Shown here in pieces: positions 24,278 to 32,079 of a stretch of 64,000 nucleotides of DNA. Below the pieces are notes generated by a model. It saw only the letters and a program-made list of their open reading frames with translations. It made no database searches and was not told the DNA's origin. How positions within the stretch are numbered: the stretch's first letter is position 1; the number at the start of each line of letters is the position of its first letter. A program made the position numbers and the translations under genes. Source of the DNA: Bog-473 sp035552095 (GTDB taxonomy: Bacteria > Actinomycetota > Acidimicrobiia > Acidimicrobiales > RAAP-2); the NCBI GenBank assembly GCA_035552095.1, contig DASZMA010000059.1, positions 3,145 to 67,144 on the forward strand, written 5' to 3'.

Positions 24278-25272
24278 GCGGTGCCGACGGCCGTTACGAC
24301 GCCCTGGCCCAACAGCTCGGCTCGCGAGCCACCCGCCGGGCCTCCCTGGGGCCGCTGACCACCTACGGCGTGGGCGGCCCGGCCGCCCTGCTGGTCGAGA
24401 TCGAGGGGCCCGATGACCTGGACCAGGTGCGGGCCGTCCTGGCCGGCTCCGATGCCGCCGTCTGCGTGGTGGGCCGGGGCTCCAACCTGTTGGTGGCCGA
24501 CGCCGGCTTCGACGGGGTGGCGGTCCACCTGGGCCGCGGCTTTGCCTCGGTGCAGCTGCCACCGCCGGCCGGGCCGACCGCGGCTGACGATGACGGGTCC
24601 ACCCCGTTTCTGGTCTGCGCCGGTGCGGCGGCTCCGTTGCCGGTGCTGGCCCGCCAGGCGGCCGACGCCGGCTGGGCCGGCCTCACCTGGGCGGTCGGGG
24701 TGCCCGGCTCGGTCGGGGGAGCGGTGCGGATGAACGCTGGGGGCCACGGCTCGGACATGGCGGCCTGCCTCCACCGCTACCGCTGGGTCGACCTGGTGAG
24801 CGAGGAGGAGGGCACCGATGGGGTGGCCCGCCTGCGCTACGGCTACCGGTCCTCATCGGTGATCGCCACCCAGTTGGTGCTGAGTGCCGACCTGATGGTC
24901 ACGCCGGCCGACGCCGCGGCTGAGCAGGCCGAGGTATCGGCCATCGTGCGCTGGCGCCGGGACCACCAACCGGGCGGGGCCAACGCCGGCTCGGTGTTCA
25001 CCAATCCCGAGGGCGACTCCGCCGGCCGGCTGATCGAAGCCGCCGGCCTCAAGGGATTCCGCCTCGGCACGGCCCGCGTCTCGGAGAAGCACGCCAATTT
25101 CATTCAGGCCGACAAGGGCGGGCGGGCCGACGACGTGCGGGCCCTCATGGACCATGTCGGCGCGACGGTCCGGGCGCGGTCGGGGGTGGCGCTCACGGCG
25201 GAGGTCCGCCTGTTGGGCTTCGCCGAAGGGGAGACTGGTGCGGTGGCATCCACTCCAGTGCACCGTCGATGA
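24271..25272 (+). CDS. murB: UDP-N-acetylenolpyruvoylglucosamine reductase MurB
   Basis: MurB is a FAD-dependent reductase completing UDP-MurNAc synthesis with NADPH. The FAD-binding region VVGRGSNLLVADAGFDG, the WAVGVPGSVGGAVRMNAGGHG loop, the YGYRSS segment, PGGANAGSVFTNPEGDSAG with the catalytic Ser, and SEKHANFI are visible. Length 333 residues. The GTG start overlaps the murC stop (GTGGTGA) and the end overlaps ftsQ by ATGA. Confidence 0.94.
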   Translation: MVSGADGRYDALAQQLGSRATRRASLGPLTTYGVGGPAALLVEIEGPDDLDQVRAVLAGSDAAVCVVGRGSNLLVADAGFDGVAVHLGRGFASVQLPPPAGPTAADDDGSTPFLVCAGAAAPLPVLARQAADAGWAGLTWAVGVPGSVGGAVRMNAGGHGSDMAACLHRYRWVDLVSEEEGTDGVARLRYGYRSSSVIATQLVLSADLMVTPADAAAEQAEVSAIVRWRRDHQPGGANAGSVFTNPEGDSAGRLIEAAGLKGFRLGTARVSEKHANFIQADKGGRADDVRALMDHVGATVRARSGVALTAEVRLLGFAEGETGAVASTPVHRR

Positions 25273-26081
25273 GCCCGGCCACCACTCGCACCCGTCCCCC
25301 GGCCCGCCCGGCGCCGCGCAAGCGGGCCCCGGTCGATCCGCGCATTTCGGCCCGGCGCACGGCGGTCACCCGGCAGCAGGGACAGCGACGCCTACGCGTG
25401 CTCATCGCGTTGGCCGCCTTGATCGTGCTCGTTGTGGGCGGCTGGTTCCTGGTCCATTCGGCGCTGTTCTCGGCTCGCGCCATCACCGTGGTGGGGGCGA
25501 CCCACGAGACGGCGGCGCAGGTTGAGGCGGCCGCCGGTGTGGCCGACCATCCGGCGCTGGCCGGCATCAACGCCGGCGCGGCGGCCCGCGCCGTCGAGAC
25601 GTTGCCCTGGGTCAGCGCGGCGACCGTGCACGTGCAGTGGCCCGACGGCGTGCGCATCGTGGTGACCGAGGCCGTGGCCAAGTTGGCCATGGCCACCGCC
25701 GACGGCCAGTGGGCCACCCTCAGCGCGGCCGGGCGCGTGCTGGCGCTTTCGGCCACCCAACCGGCCGGGCTCGTGGTGGTGACCGGGCCGGGAGCGCCCG
25801 GCGCCCCCGGGACCACCCTCAGCCACCAGGACCAGTCCGGGCTGTTGGTGGCCACCACCTTGCCGGCCTCGTTCGCCGCCCAGGTGACGGGCGTGCACGT
25901 TGAGCCGGGGGGCTGGGTCCAGCTGTCGATGACCACCCCGATTGCGGTCGACATAGGCACGGCGACCCAACTGACGGCCAAATACGAGGACGTCACCTCA
26001 ATTCTGGCCCATGCCACCCTGCACAACGGGGATGTCATCGATGTCAGCGTGCCCGGTGCGTCCACGGTGACCGGGGGGTGA
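25269..26081 (+). CDS. ftsQ: Cell division protein FtsQ
   Basis: FtsQ is a bitopic divisome protein that scaffolds FtsL/FtsB. It has a 45-residue basic cytoplasmic segment, one transmembrane helix (about residues 46-65), then a POTRA domain starting SARAITVVGATHETAAQVEAA and the FtsQ/DivIB domain with VSAATVHVQWPDGVRIVVTE. Length 270 residues fits the family. It ends with a stop GTGACGTAG; unlike earlier junctions the following frame closes at once, and a promoter for ftsZ lies in the gap. Confidence 0.9.
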   Translation: MSPATTRTRPPARPAPRKRAPVDPRISARRTAVTRQQGQRRLRVLIALAALIVLVVGGWFLVHSALFSARAITVVGATHETAAQVEAAAGVADHPALAGINAGAAARAVETLPWVSAATVHVQWPDGVRIVVTEAVAKLAMATADGQWATLSAAGRVLALSATQPAGLVVVTGPGAPGAPGTTLSHQDQSGLLVATTLPASFAAQVTGVHVEPGGWVQLSMTTPIAVDIGTATQLTAKYEDVTSILAHATLHNGDVIDVSVPGASTVTGG

Positions 26082-26091
26082 CGTAGGATGC

Positions 26092-26120
26092 TTGACCTCC
26101 ATGAACACCCCTCGTATGGT
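26092..26120 (+). promoter_or_regulatory. Putative ftsZ promoter
   Basis: TTGACC (26092-26097), a 17-base spacer, and TATGGT (26115-26120) match a housekeeping promoter in the 175-base ftsQ-ftsZ gap. The leader of about 130 bases contains segments complementary to the promoter region (CCTCGTAT 26110-26117 with ATACGAGG 26171-26178) and a GGTCG/CGACC hairpin near 26225-26239. A dedicated ftsZ promoter is common in actinobacteria. Confidence 0.6.
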
Positions 26121-26256
26121 TGGGCCACGTTGCCGCACTGTGAACCTCAACCTTCCCCAAAGGATTAGGGATACGAGGTGAGGGTCAAGTGGTGACACAT
26201 GGCGGGCATACTCAGCGAGCGATCGGTCGGCGATCGACCCGAACACGAGGGAGTTC

Positions 26257-27366
26257 ATGACGACCGTTCCTTCCCAAGGCAACTACCTGGCTGTCATCAA
26301 GGTGGTCGGGGTCGGTGGCGGTGGCGTCAATGCCGTCAACCGCATGATCGATTCCGGCCTGCGCAACGTGGAGTTCATCGCAGCCAACACCGATGCCCAG
26401 GCCCTGCTCATGAGCGATGCCGACCTCAAGCTGGACCTCGGGCGCCAGCTCACCCGTGGTCTGGGAGCCGGTAGCGACCCCGAGGTGGGCCGCCAGGCCG
26501 CCGAGGAGCACCGGGCCGACATTGAGGAGGCACTGCAGGGCTCCGACATGGTCTTCATCACCGCCGGCAAGGGTGGTGGCACCGGTACCGGGGCCGCGCC
26601 CGTGGTGGCCGAGGTGGCCAAGGGCCTGGGCGCCCTGACCATCGGCGTGGTCACCCGCCCCTTCACGTTCGAGGGCCGGCGGCGGGCCATGCAGGCCGAA
26701 AAGGGCATCCAGATCCTGAAGGAAAAGGTCGACACCCTCATCGTCATCCCCAACGACCGCCTCCTCACCGTCTCCAACGACAAGACCAGCATGGTCAACG
26801 CGTTCAAGATGGCCGATGAAGTACTGCTCCAGGGTGTGCGCGGCATCACGGACCTCATCACCGTCCCCGGCCTGATCAATACCGACTTCGCCGACGTAAA
26901 GATGGTCATGACCAATGCCGGCACCGCCATCATGGGTATCGGCTCCTCCATCGGGGAGGGCCGGGCCGCCAATGCCGCCCGGGCCGCCATCACCAGCCCC
27001 CTGTTGGAAGCGTCCATTGAAGGCGCCCGCGGCATTCTGCTCAACATCGCGGGCGGATCGGACCTCGGCCTGTTCGAGGTCAACGAGGCGGCCGAGATCA
27101 TCCACGGTGTGGCCCACCCCGACGCCAACATCATCTTCGGCGCCGTGATCGACGACAACATGGGCGACGAGGTGCGGGTCACCGTCATTGCCGCCGGGTT
27201 CGAGCGCTGGGAGGAAGGTGGCCGGCCGGCCACCGCCGAGCGCGGACCGTCGATCTTCTCCGGCCCTTCGGAGTCGGTGGATATCTTCGCCGACGCCTCG
27301 ACCAGTACGGACAACGAGTTCGATTTGGGCGACGACGATTTCGACGTCCCCTCCTTCCTCCGCTAG
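26257..27366 (+). CDS. ftsZ: Cell division GTPase FtsZ
   Basis: FtsZ is a tubulin homologue that polymerises into the Z-ring. The sequence has IKVVGVGGGGVNAVNRMI, the tubulin signature GKGGGTGTGAAPVVAEVAK, the T7 loop GLINTDFADVKMVM with its catalytic Asp, a short linker, and the C-terminal peptide DDDFDVPSFLR that binds SepF and other partners. Length is 369 residues, with a linker shorter than in mycobacteria. Ribosome-binding site GAGGGAG precedes the ATG. The following gene is yggS, with no pgeF (ylmD) between. Confidence 0.97.
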   Translation: MTTVPSQGNYLAVIKVVGVGGGGVNAVNRMIDSGLRNVEFIAANTDAQALLMSDADLKLDLGRQLTRGLGAGSDPEVGRQAAEEHRADIEEALQGSDMVFITAGKGGGTGTGAAPVVAEVAKGLGALTIGVVTRPFTFEGRRRAMQAEKGIQILKEKVDTLIVIPNDRLLTVSNDKTSMVNAFKMADEVLLQGVRGITDLITVPGLINTDFADVKMVMTNAGTAIMGIGSSIGEGRAANAARAAITSPLLEASIEGARGILLNIAGGSDLGLFEVNEAAEIIHGVAHPDANIIFGAVIDDNMGDEVRVTVIAAGFERWEEGGRPATAERGPSIFSGPSESVDIFADASTSTDNEFDLGDDDFDVPSFLR

Positions 27367-27385
27367 CGACAACGTCGCGGGGCGG

Positions 27386-28009
27386 CTGGCCGCGGTCCGC
27401 CACCGCATCGCCCGGGCCGGTGGCGATCCGGCCACGGTGCGCGTGATCGCGGTGACCAAAGGCTTCGGCCCGGAGGCGGTCGTCGCCGCGCGCGCCGTCG
27501 GCCTGGACGACATCGGCGAGAACTACGCCGCGGAGCTGTTGGGCAAGGCGCCCGGTCCGGCCGGGACCCGCTGGCACTTTCTCGGTGCGGTCCAGCGCAA
27601 CAAGGTGCCGCAGCTGGCCCCACTGGTGACGCTGTGGCACGGGGTGGCCCGCGTCGTCGAGGGGGCGAGCATCGCCCAGCGTGCCCCGGGAGCCGCCGTG
27701 CTGGTCCAGGTCGACTGCACCGATGTCCCGGGTCGCCACGGCGTGCGCCCGGCCGAGGTGCCGGCCCTGGTCGGCGCCCTGTCCGCCCTCGACCTGGAGG
27801 TCCGGGGCCTGATGACGGTGGCCCCCCCCGACCCGGACGCGGCCCGGGAGGCCTTTGCCAACGTGGCCCGTCTGGCCGACGAGCTGGGCCTGCCCGAGCG
27901 TTCCATGGGCATGAGCGACGATCTGGAGGCGGCCGTCAGCGCCGGATCGACCATGGTGCGCATCGGACGCGCGCTGTTTGGGGAACGTTCACCCCGGGTA
28001 GCGCCTTAA
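27386..28009 (+). CDS. yggS: YggS/PROSC-family PLP homeostasis protein (start unresolved)
   Basis: This is a pyridoxal-phosphate-binding TIM-barrel protein. PLP lysine is in VIAVTKGFGPEA; GENYAAELLGKA, WHFLGAVQRNK, GLMTVAPPD and GMSDDLEAAVSAGSTMVRIGRALFG are all family blocks. Homologous sequence begins SDNVAGRLAAVRHRI, right after the ftsZ stop, yet no ATG, GTG or TTG lies between 27218 (deep inside ftsZ) and the GTG at 27437, which is past the first helix. I place the start at CTG 27386 as the least bad choice, giving 207 residues. The coding region itself is sound; the start is uncertain. Confidence 0.8.
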   Translation: MAAVRHRIARAGGDPATVRVIAVTKGFGPEAVVAARAVGLDDIGENYAAELLGKAPGPAGTRWHFLGAVQRNKVPQLAPLVTLWHGVARVVEGASIAQRAPGAAVLVQVDCTDVPGRHGVRPAEVPALVGALSALDLEVRGLMTVAPPDPDAAREAFANVARLADELGLPERSMGMSDDLEAAVSAGSTMVRIGRALFGERSPRVAP

Positions 28010-28027
28010 GCAACCCCGGGTAGCGCC
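27991..28027 (+). repeat. 15-bp direct repeat around the yggS stop
   Basis: ACCCCGGGTAGCGCC occurs at 27991-28005 and again at 28013-28027. The first copy encodes the last residues of YggS and the second follows the stop codon. It looks like a recent local duplication; each copy contains the palindrome CCCGGG. Confidence 0.7.
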
Positions 28028-28087
28028 CTAGCCAGACCTGCCCGCCCCCGCGAGCAGGCACTACGCTGTGCCGGGACAGGAGAAGGT

Positions 28088-28666
28088 ATGGCACCCTCGT
28101 TCATGAAGAAAACCATGGTCTACCTCGGCCTACTCGATGACGAGTACGACGAGTACGACGACTTGGAGGACCGCGCGCCGCGGGGGTTCTCGGCCGCCAC
28201 GCGGGTGGACACCCGTCCGGCCGAGTACGACCAGCCGGAGGAGTTCAGCGGGGGCATGAGCCGGATACGCACGATTCCGCGCGAATCGGCTGTGCCCAGC
28301 CCGTCCCGCCCCCAGGCCGCACCGGTGCCGGCGGCCCGGCCGTCCAGCGTGCGCGCCGTGCCGGTGGAGACCGCCATCGGCAACAACACCTCGGCCCGGG
28401 TCCACGTGGTGGCACCCTCCCGCTTCGGGGACGCCAAGGAGATCGCCGACCGCCTGAAGGACAACCGGCCGGTGATCGTCAACCTGCAGATGGCGGACCG
28501 GGACCTGCAGCGCCGCATGATCGATTTCTGCAGCGGGGTGACCTACGCCCTGAGCGGCGAGATGGAGAAGGTGGCCGACCAGGTCTTCCTGCTGGCGCCG
28601 ACCAACGTGAAGGTCTCCGACGAGGAGCGGCAACGGCTGGTGGAGCGCGGCTTCGGGCGTGACTGA
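28088..28666 (+). CDS. sepF: Cell division protein SepF
   Basis: SepF anchors FtsZ to the membrane through an N-terminal amphipathic helix (MAPSFMKKTMVYLGLLDDEYDEY). A Pro-rich linker (residues 40-100) leads to the conserved SepF domain: VHVVAPSRFGDAKEIADRL, NRPVIVNLQMADRDLQRRMID, FCSGVTYALSGEMEKVADQVFLLAP. In actinobacteria, which lack FtsA, SepF is the main membrane tether. Length 192 residues. An AGGAGA site precedes the ATG at 28088. Confidence 0.94.
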   Translation: MAPSFMKKTMVYLGLLDDEYDEYDDLEDRAPRGFSAATRVDTRPAEYDQPEEFSGGMSRIRTIPRESAVPSPSRPQAAPVPAARPSSVRAVPVETAIGNNTSARVHVVAPSRFGDAKEIADRLKDNRPVIVNLQMADRDLQRRMIDFCSGVTYALSGEMEKVADQVFLLAPTNVKVSDEERQRLVERGFGRD

Positions 28667-28672
28667 GGCCAC

Positions 28673-28678
28673 TACTCT
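28673..28678 (+). promoter_or_regulatory. Putative -10 element for yggT
   Basis: TACTCT ends nine bases before the GTG start at 28688 and there is no ribosome-binding site, the pattern of a leaderless mRNA. No clear -35 element is visible. Confidence 0.35.
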
Positions 28679-28687
28679 TACCCTGTA

Positions 28688-28945
28688 GTGGACCCTTTCA
28701 GACTGGCCGGATACCTAGTTGAGGCTTACCTCTGGCTGATCATGTTCCCTATGGCCCTGTTGAGTTGGTTCCGCATTTCCCCCTACTCCACCTTGGGCAA
28801 GGTCCAGGTTTTCCTCTACCGGGCCACCGAACCGGTGTTGCGTCCGGTGCGCCGTGTCATCCGGCCCATGGGCGGCCTGGACATCTCCTTCATGGTGGTG
28901 ATTCTGGTGGCCCAGTTCGTCCTGGTGCCGATCCTGCTGCGCTGA
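28688..28945 (+). CDS. yggT: YggT-family membrane protein (YlmG)
   Basis: This 85-residue integral membrane protein has two hydrophobic helices (about residues 9-27 and 64-84) joined by a loop with RISPYSTLGKVQVFLYRATEPVLRPVRR, of which the ATEPVLRPVRR stretch is the YggT signature. YlmG/YggT proteins lie next to sepF and divIVA in many Gram-positives and affect division or envelope, with mechanism unknown. The protein is about ten residues shorter than most homologues. Confidence 0.9.
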   Translation: MDPFRLAGYLVEAYLWLIMFPMALLSWFRISPYSTLGKVQVFLYRATEPVLRPVRRVIRPMGGLDISFMVVILVAQFVLVPILLR

Positions 28946-29014
28946 CCGCGCTGATACCGCTGCGCTGACGCCGTTGCACCGGGGCCATTCCATGGTGGCC
29001 AAAGGGAGGATGGT

Positions 29015-29020
29015 TAGACT
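29015..29020 (+). promoter_or_regulatory. Putative -10 element for divIVA
   Basis: TAGACT ends eight bases before the ATG of divIVA, with no Shine-Dalgarno sequence in between. The same hexamer at similar distance precedes padR and nfuA in this window. Confidence 0.5.
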
Positions 29021-29028
29021 CGCCCTCC

Positions 29029-29808
29029 ATGGACAATTCGCAATCTTCCTCATCCATCCTCGACACGCTCCGCACGGTTGAGTTCCGGCTCGGGCTCAAG
29101 GGCTACAACGTCGACGAGGTCGATGAATACCTCGACCGGGCGGCCCAGGAGTCCGAGGCCCTCCAGGAGCACGCCCGCCAGCTGAACGAGCGGCTGCGCC
29201 AGGCCGGCGACCGCATCGTGCAGCTCGAGCGCGAGAAGCGGACCACCCCGAGCGAGGAGGCGGCTCCGGCCGCCGCCGCGGCGCCGTCCGATGCCGGCCT
29301 GTCCGACGAGACCCTGCAGCGCACGCTGGTGCTGGCCCAGAGGTTCGTGGACCAGACCAAGCGCGAGAGCGAAGCCGAAGCGGCGGCCATCGTGGCCGCG
29401 GCCGAGGAGACGGCCCGGGCTTCCGTGGCGGCCGCCGAGCAGAAGGCCGAGACCCTCCAGGCCGAGTCGCAGCAGAAGTTGCGCGAGGAGGTGGCGCGCC
29501 TCGAATCCACCCGGACCCAGCTGGCGGCCGACGTGGAGAGCATGGCCCGTCACCTCGAGTCCGAGCGCAACCGGTTGCGCGGGGCACTCTCGGACATCCT
29601 CAAGTGGGTCGACGAGAACGTGCAGCCGGCCAACTCGCTCATGGGCGTGCGCCCCAAGGTCAACCCGGCCGCCAACCCGACCCCGCCCCGGCCGGCCAGT
29701 GCCGACGGTGCCGGCTCTCCGGCCGGCGAACCCGATGACGGCCCGCCCACCCTTAGTCTCCACACGGTTGCCAATAGCGCCACGTCCGGAGCGAATCGTC
29801 CCCTTTAA
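29029..29808 (+). CDS. divIVA: DivIVA-family polar growth/septum protein (Wag31-like)
   Basis: DivIVA proteins bind negatively curved membrane and organise polar growth or septation. The N-terminal DivIVA domain is visible (residues 10-60: LDTLRTVEFRLGLKGYNVDE, then VDEYLDRAAQE), with the RxGYdxxeVDxfL-type core. A Pro/Ala-rich linker is followed by a long coiled coil (about residues 95-195) rich in Glu, Ala, Gln and Arg, and a Pro-rich C-terminal tail. Length 259 residues. In Streptomyces ileS separates divIVA from the next gene; here it is absent. The mRNA is likely leaderless. Confidence 0.92.
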   Translation: MDNSQSSSSILDTLRTVEFRLGLKGYNVDEVDEYLDRAAQESEALQEHARQLNERLRQAGDRIVQLEREKRTTPSEEAAPAAAAAPSDAGLSDETLQRTLVLAQRFVDQTKRESEAEAAAIVAAAEETARASVAAAEQKAETLQAESQQKLREEVARLESTRTQLAADVESMARHLESERNRLRGALSDILKWVDENVQPANSLMGVRPKVNPAANPTPPRPASADGAGSPAGEPDDGPPTLSLHTVANSATSGANRPL

Positions 29809-29913
29809 GCAGTCGCGGGGCCGCTATTGCTCCGTGTCATCGCTGTCCGCTATGGTCACCCGCTCCCTCGACGCAGGGAACCGGCCACTTCCGTGGTCGG
29901 GAAGGAGGACAAG

Positions 29914-30681
29914 ATGACGCCAGCGAGCAAGGGCACCGCGGCAAAGAAGGTGCCCGCATCGCGCCCGGCGCCGGCCAAGAAGGCCGCGCCGACCAAGAAG
30001 AACGTTTCGGCCAGAGCCACCCCGGCGGCCAAGAAAGGTGTGGTCGCCACGCAGAAGTCAGTAGCCAAGAAGACGGTCGCTGTCGCCAAGAAGACGGCAC
30101 CGGTATCGAAGAAGGCCGCCCCCCCGGCCAAGAAGGCCGCCCCGCCGGCCGCTAAGAAAGCCGCGCCGGCCAAGAAGGCGGCCCCGCCGGCCAAGAAGGC
30201 CGCCCCGGTCAAGGAGGTCGTGGCGGCGGCCCCGGCCCCGGCCCGCACCACCTTCATCCCCCGGCCCAAGCCGCCGGAACCGGTCAAGCCCAAGACAGGC
30301 CCGTACGCCAAGGATCCCAAGTTCTTGGAAGAGGTCACCGAGCTGCTGGCCGAGGAGCGCGCCATCTACCAGGAGCAGGCCACCTCGCTGCGGGCTGAGG
30401 CCGACTCCTTGGCCCTCGAGCGCGAGCCCGGTGACGTCCAGTTCGACGAGGAGTCGGGCGAGGGCGGCACGGTGACGGTCGACCGGGAGCGCAACCTGGC
30501 CCTGTCTGGCCAGGCCGCCCTGGCGGTCGAGGAGATCGACTATGCCTCGGTGCGAGTGGAGAACCTGACCTACGGCTACTGCGAGCGTTGCTTCCAGCCC
30601 ATCCCCAAGCCGCGGCTACGGGCCCTGCCCTACGCCCGGCTCTGCGTGGCCTGCAAGAGCGGCGGGTTGTCGCGCCGCTGA
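29914..30681 (+). CDS. DksA/TraR-type zinc-finger protein with histone H1-like Lys/Ala/Pro tail
   Basis: The N-terminal 110 residues are repeats of the AKKAAP type, resembling the C-terminal tail of histone H1 and likely to bind nucleic acid without specificity. The rest is a DksA/TraR domain: a coiled-coil pair (residues 130-200) and a zinc finger with CERC and, 20 residues later, CVAC. DksA-like proteins bind RNA polymerase through its secondary channel; whether this one does is inference. Start is ATG 29914 with AAGGAGG upstream. A TraR/DksA gene with such a tail next to lspA is a conserved actinobacterial arrangement. Confidence 0.85.
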   Translation: MTPASKGTAAKKVPASRPAPAKKAAPTKKNVSARATPAAKKGVVATQKSVAKKTVAVAKKTAPVSKKAAPPAKKAAPPAAKKAAPAKKAAPPAKKAAPVKEVVAAAPAPARTTFIPRPKPPEPVKPKTGPYAKDPKFLEEVTELLAEERAIYQEQATSLRAEADSLALEREPGDVQFDEESGEGGTVTVDRERNLALSGQAALAVEEIDYASVRVENLTYGYCERCFQPIPKPRLRALPYARLCVACKSGGLSRR

Positions 30682-30686
30682 GCGCC

Positions 30687-31142
30687 GTGGGCCACCGGAC
30701 GCTGGCCTTCTCCCTGGCCGCCGTGGTGCTGGTGGCGGATCGGGTGACGACCACCTTGGTGGAGCATCACCTGCACGGCCCGGTCCATGTGTGGGGGCCG
30801 TTCGGGCTGAGCCTCACCTTTAATTCGGGCTTCGCCTTCAGCCTGTTCAGTGGGCGGGCCACCCTGGTCACCGTGCTGCTGTGCATCGGCGTGGTGGTGT
30901 TGGCCGTGGTGGTGGGCCGGGTCCGTAGCACGCCCCAGGCCATCGGCGGCGGCCTGGTCCTCGGGGGCGCCCTGGGCAACATCAGCGAGCGGGTGGTCAG
31001 CTCCCATCAGGGGCAGGTGGCCGACTTCATCACCTTGAGCCATTGGCCCACCTTCAACACGGCGGACGCCTGCATCTCGGTGGGGGTGGTGGTGGTGGCC
31101 GCCGCCCTGCTCTTCCCCATGCGTACCGGGGCCACCCGATGA
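30687..31142 (+). CDS. lspA: Lipoprotein signal peptidase LspA
   Basis: LspA is the membrane aspartyl protease that removes signal peptides from diacylglyceryl-prolipoproteins. The protein has four transmembrane helices and the conserved blocks FNSGFAFSLF, GGALGNISERV, and the catalytic aspartates in VADFI and FNTADACI. GNISERV carries Glu where many homologues have Asp. Start is GTG 30687, six bases after the stop of the DksA-like gene, giving 151 residues. A target lipoprotein is encoded in this window (60353-60853). Confidence 0.92.
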   Translation: MGHRTLAFSLAAVVLVADRVTTTLVEHHLHGPVHVWGPFGLSLTFNSGFAFSLFSGRATLVTVLLCIGVVVLAVVVGRVRSTPQAIGGGLVLGGALGNISERVVSSHQGQVADFITLSHWPTFNTADACISVGVVVVAAALLFPMRTGATR

Positions 31143-32068
31143 GCGACCAGGAGGCTGTGGTGGCCTTCGAGGTACCCGCCCTGCTGGCCGGGGTGAGGGT
31201 CGACCGGGGGGTGGCCATGATGGCCAACGTCTCGCGCACCGCGGCCACCGAGCTGATTGCGGCGGGCCGGGTCATGGTCGACGACGTGGCCGTCAGCGTC
31301 GGTCGCACCCCGTTGCGCGAAGGGGCCCGCCTGACCGTGGTGCTGCCCGAGAGCGGCGGGGTCGAGGTGGAGGCCGAGGCCGGGGTCCTGTTCCGGGTGG
31401 CGTACGCCGACGAGCACGTGGCCGTGGTGGACAAGCCGGCCGGCCTGGTGGTGCACCCCGGCGCCGGCCACCAGGAAGGAACCCTGGTCGGGGGACTGCT
31501 GTCGAGTTTTCCCGACCTGGCCGACCTGGTCGAGGCCGGCGTGTGCGCGCCCGATCGACCCGGCATTGTGCACCGGCTGGACAAGGGCACCTCGGGGCTG
31601 CTGGCCGTGGCCCGCACGGCTCCGGCCTACGAAGCCCTGGTGGCCCAGTTGGCCGACCGCAGCATGGAGCGGCGCTACCTGGCCCTGGTGGAAGGCACGG
31701 TGGCCGACGACCGGGGCGAGGTCGACGCCCCCATCGGGCGCTCGACCCGCACCCCGACCAAAATGGCGGTGGCCGCCGGCGGTCGCCCGGCCCGCACCGG
31801 GTTCAGTGTGCTGGAGCGGCGGGAGGAGCCGCGGCCGACCACGCTCTTGGAGTTACGACTGCAGAGCGGGCGGACCCACCAGATCCGGGTCCACATGGCG
31901 GCCATCGGTCACCCGGTGGTGGGCGACGCGCGGTACGGGACGCCCGATCGACGGTTACCGGCCGGGCGATTCTTCCTGCACGCATTCGCGCTGGCCTTCG
32001 TGCATCCGGCCAGCGGGGAACGGGTGGAGTTCTCCAGCCCGCTCCCGGCCGATCTGGAAGGGTTGTAG
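31139..32068 (+). CDS. rluD: RluA/RluD-family 23S rRNA pseudouridine synthase
   Basis: This enzyme isomerises uridines in 23S rRNA. An N-terminal S4 RNA-binding domain (residues 15-70) precedes the catalytic domain with PGIVHRLDKGTSGLLAVART, whose Asp is the nucleophile, then RRYLALVEG and the HQIRVHMAAIGHPVVGDARYG block. Length 309 residues. The ATG overlaps the lspA stop (ATGA). lspA-rluD synteny is conserved in actinobacteria. It converges with the sigma factor gene, 11 bases apart. Confidence 0.93.
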   Translation: MSDQEAVVAFEVPALLAGVRVDRGVAMMANVSRTAATELIAAGRVMVDDVAVSVGRTPLREGARLTVVLPESGGVEVEAEAGVLFRVAYADEHVAVVDKPAGLVVHPGAGHQEGTLVGGLLSSFPDLADLVEAGVCAPDRPGIVHRLDKGTSGLLAVARTAPAYEALVAQLADRSMERRYLALVEGTVADDRGEVDAPIGRSTRTPTKMAVAAGGRPARTGFSVLERREEPRPTTLLELRLQSGRTHQIRVHMAAIGHPVVGDARYGTPDRRLPAGRFFLHAFALAFVHPASGERVEFSSPLPADLEGL

Positions 32069-32079
32069 CGGCCCCTGGC

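Noticed and set aside
27188..27385. TTG 27188 or GTG 27218 as the yggS start
   Set aside because: These would place 50 or more residues in another frame of ftsZ with low-complexity sequence and no homology; YggS similarity begins only after the ftsZ stop.
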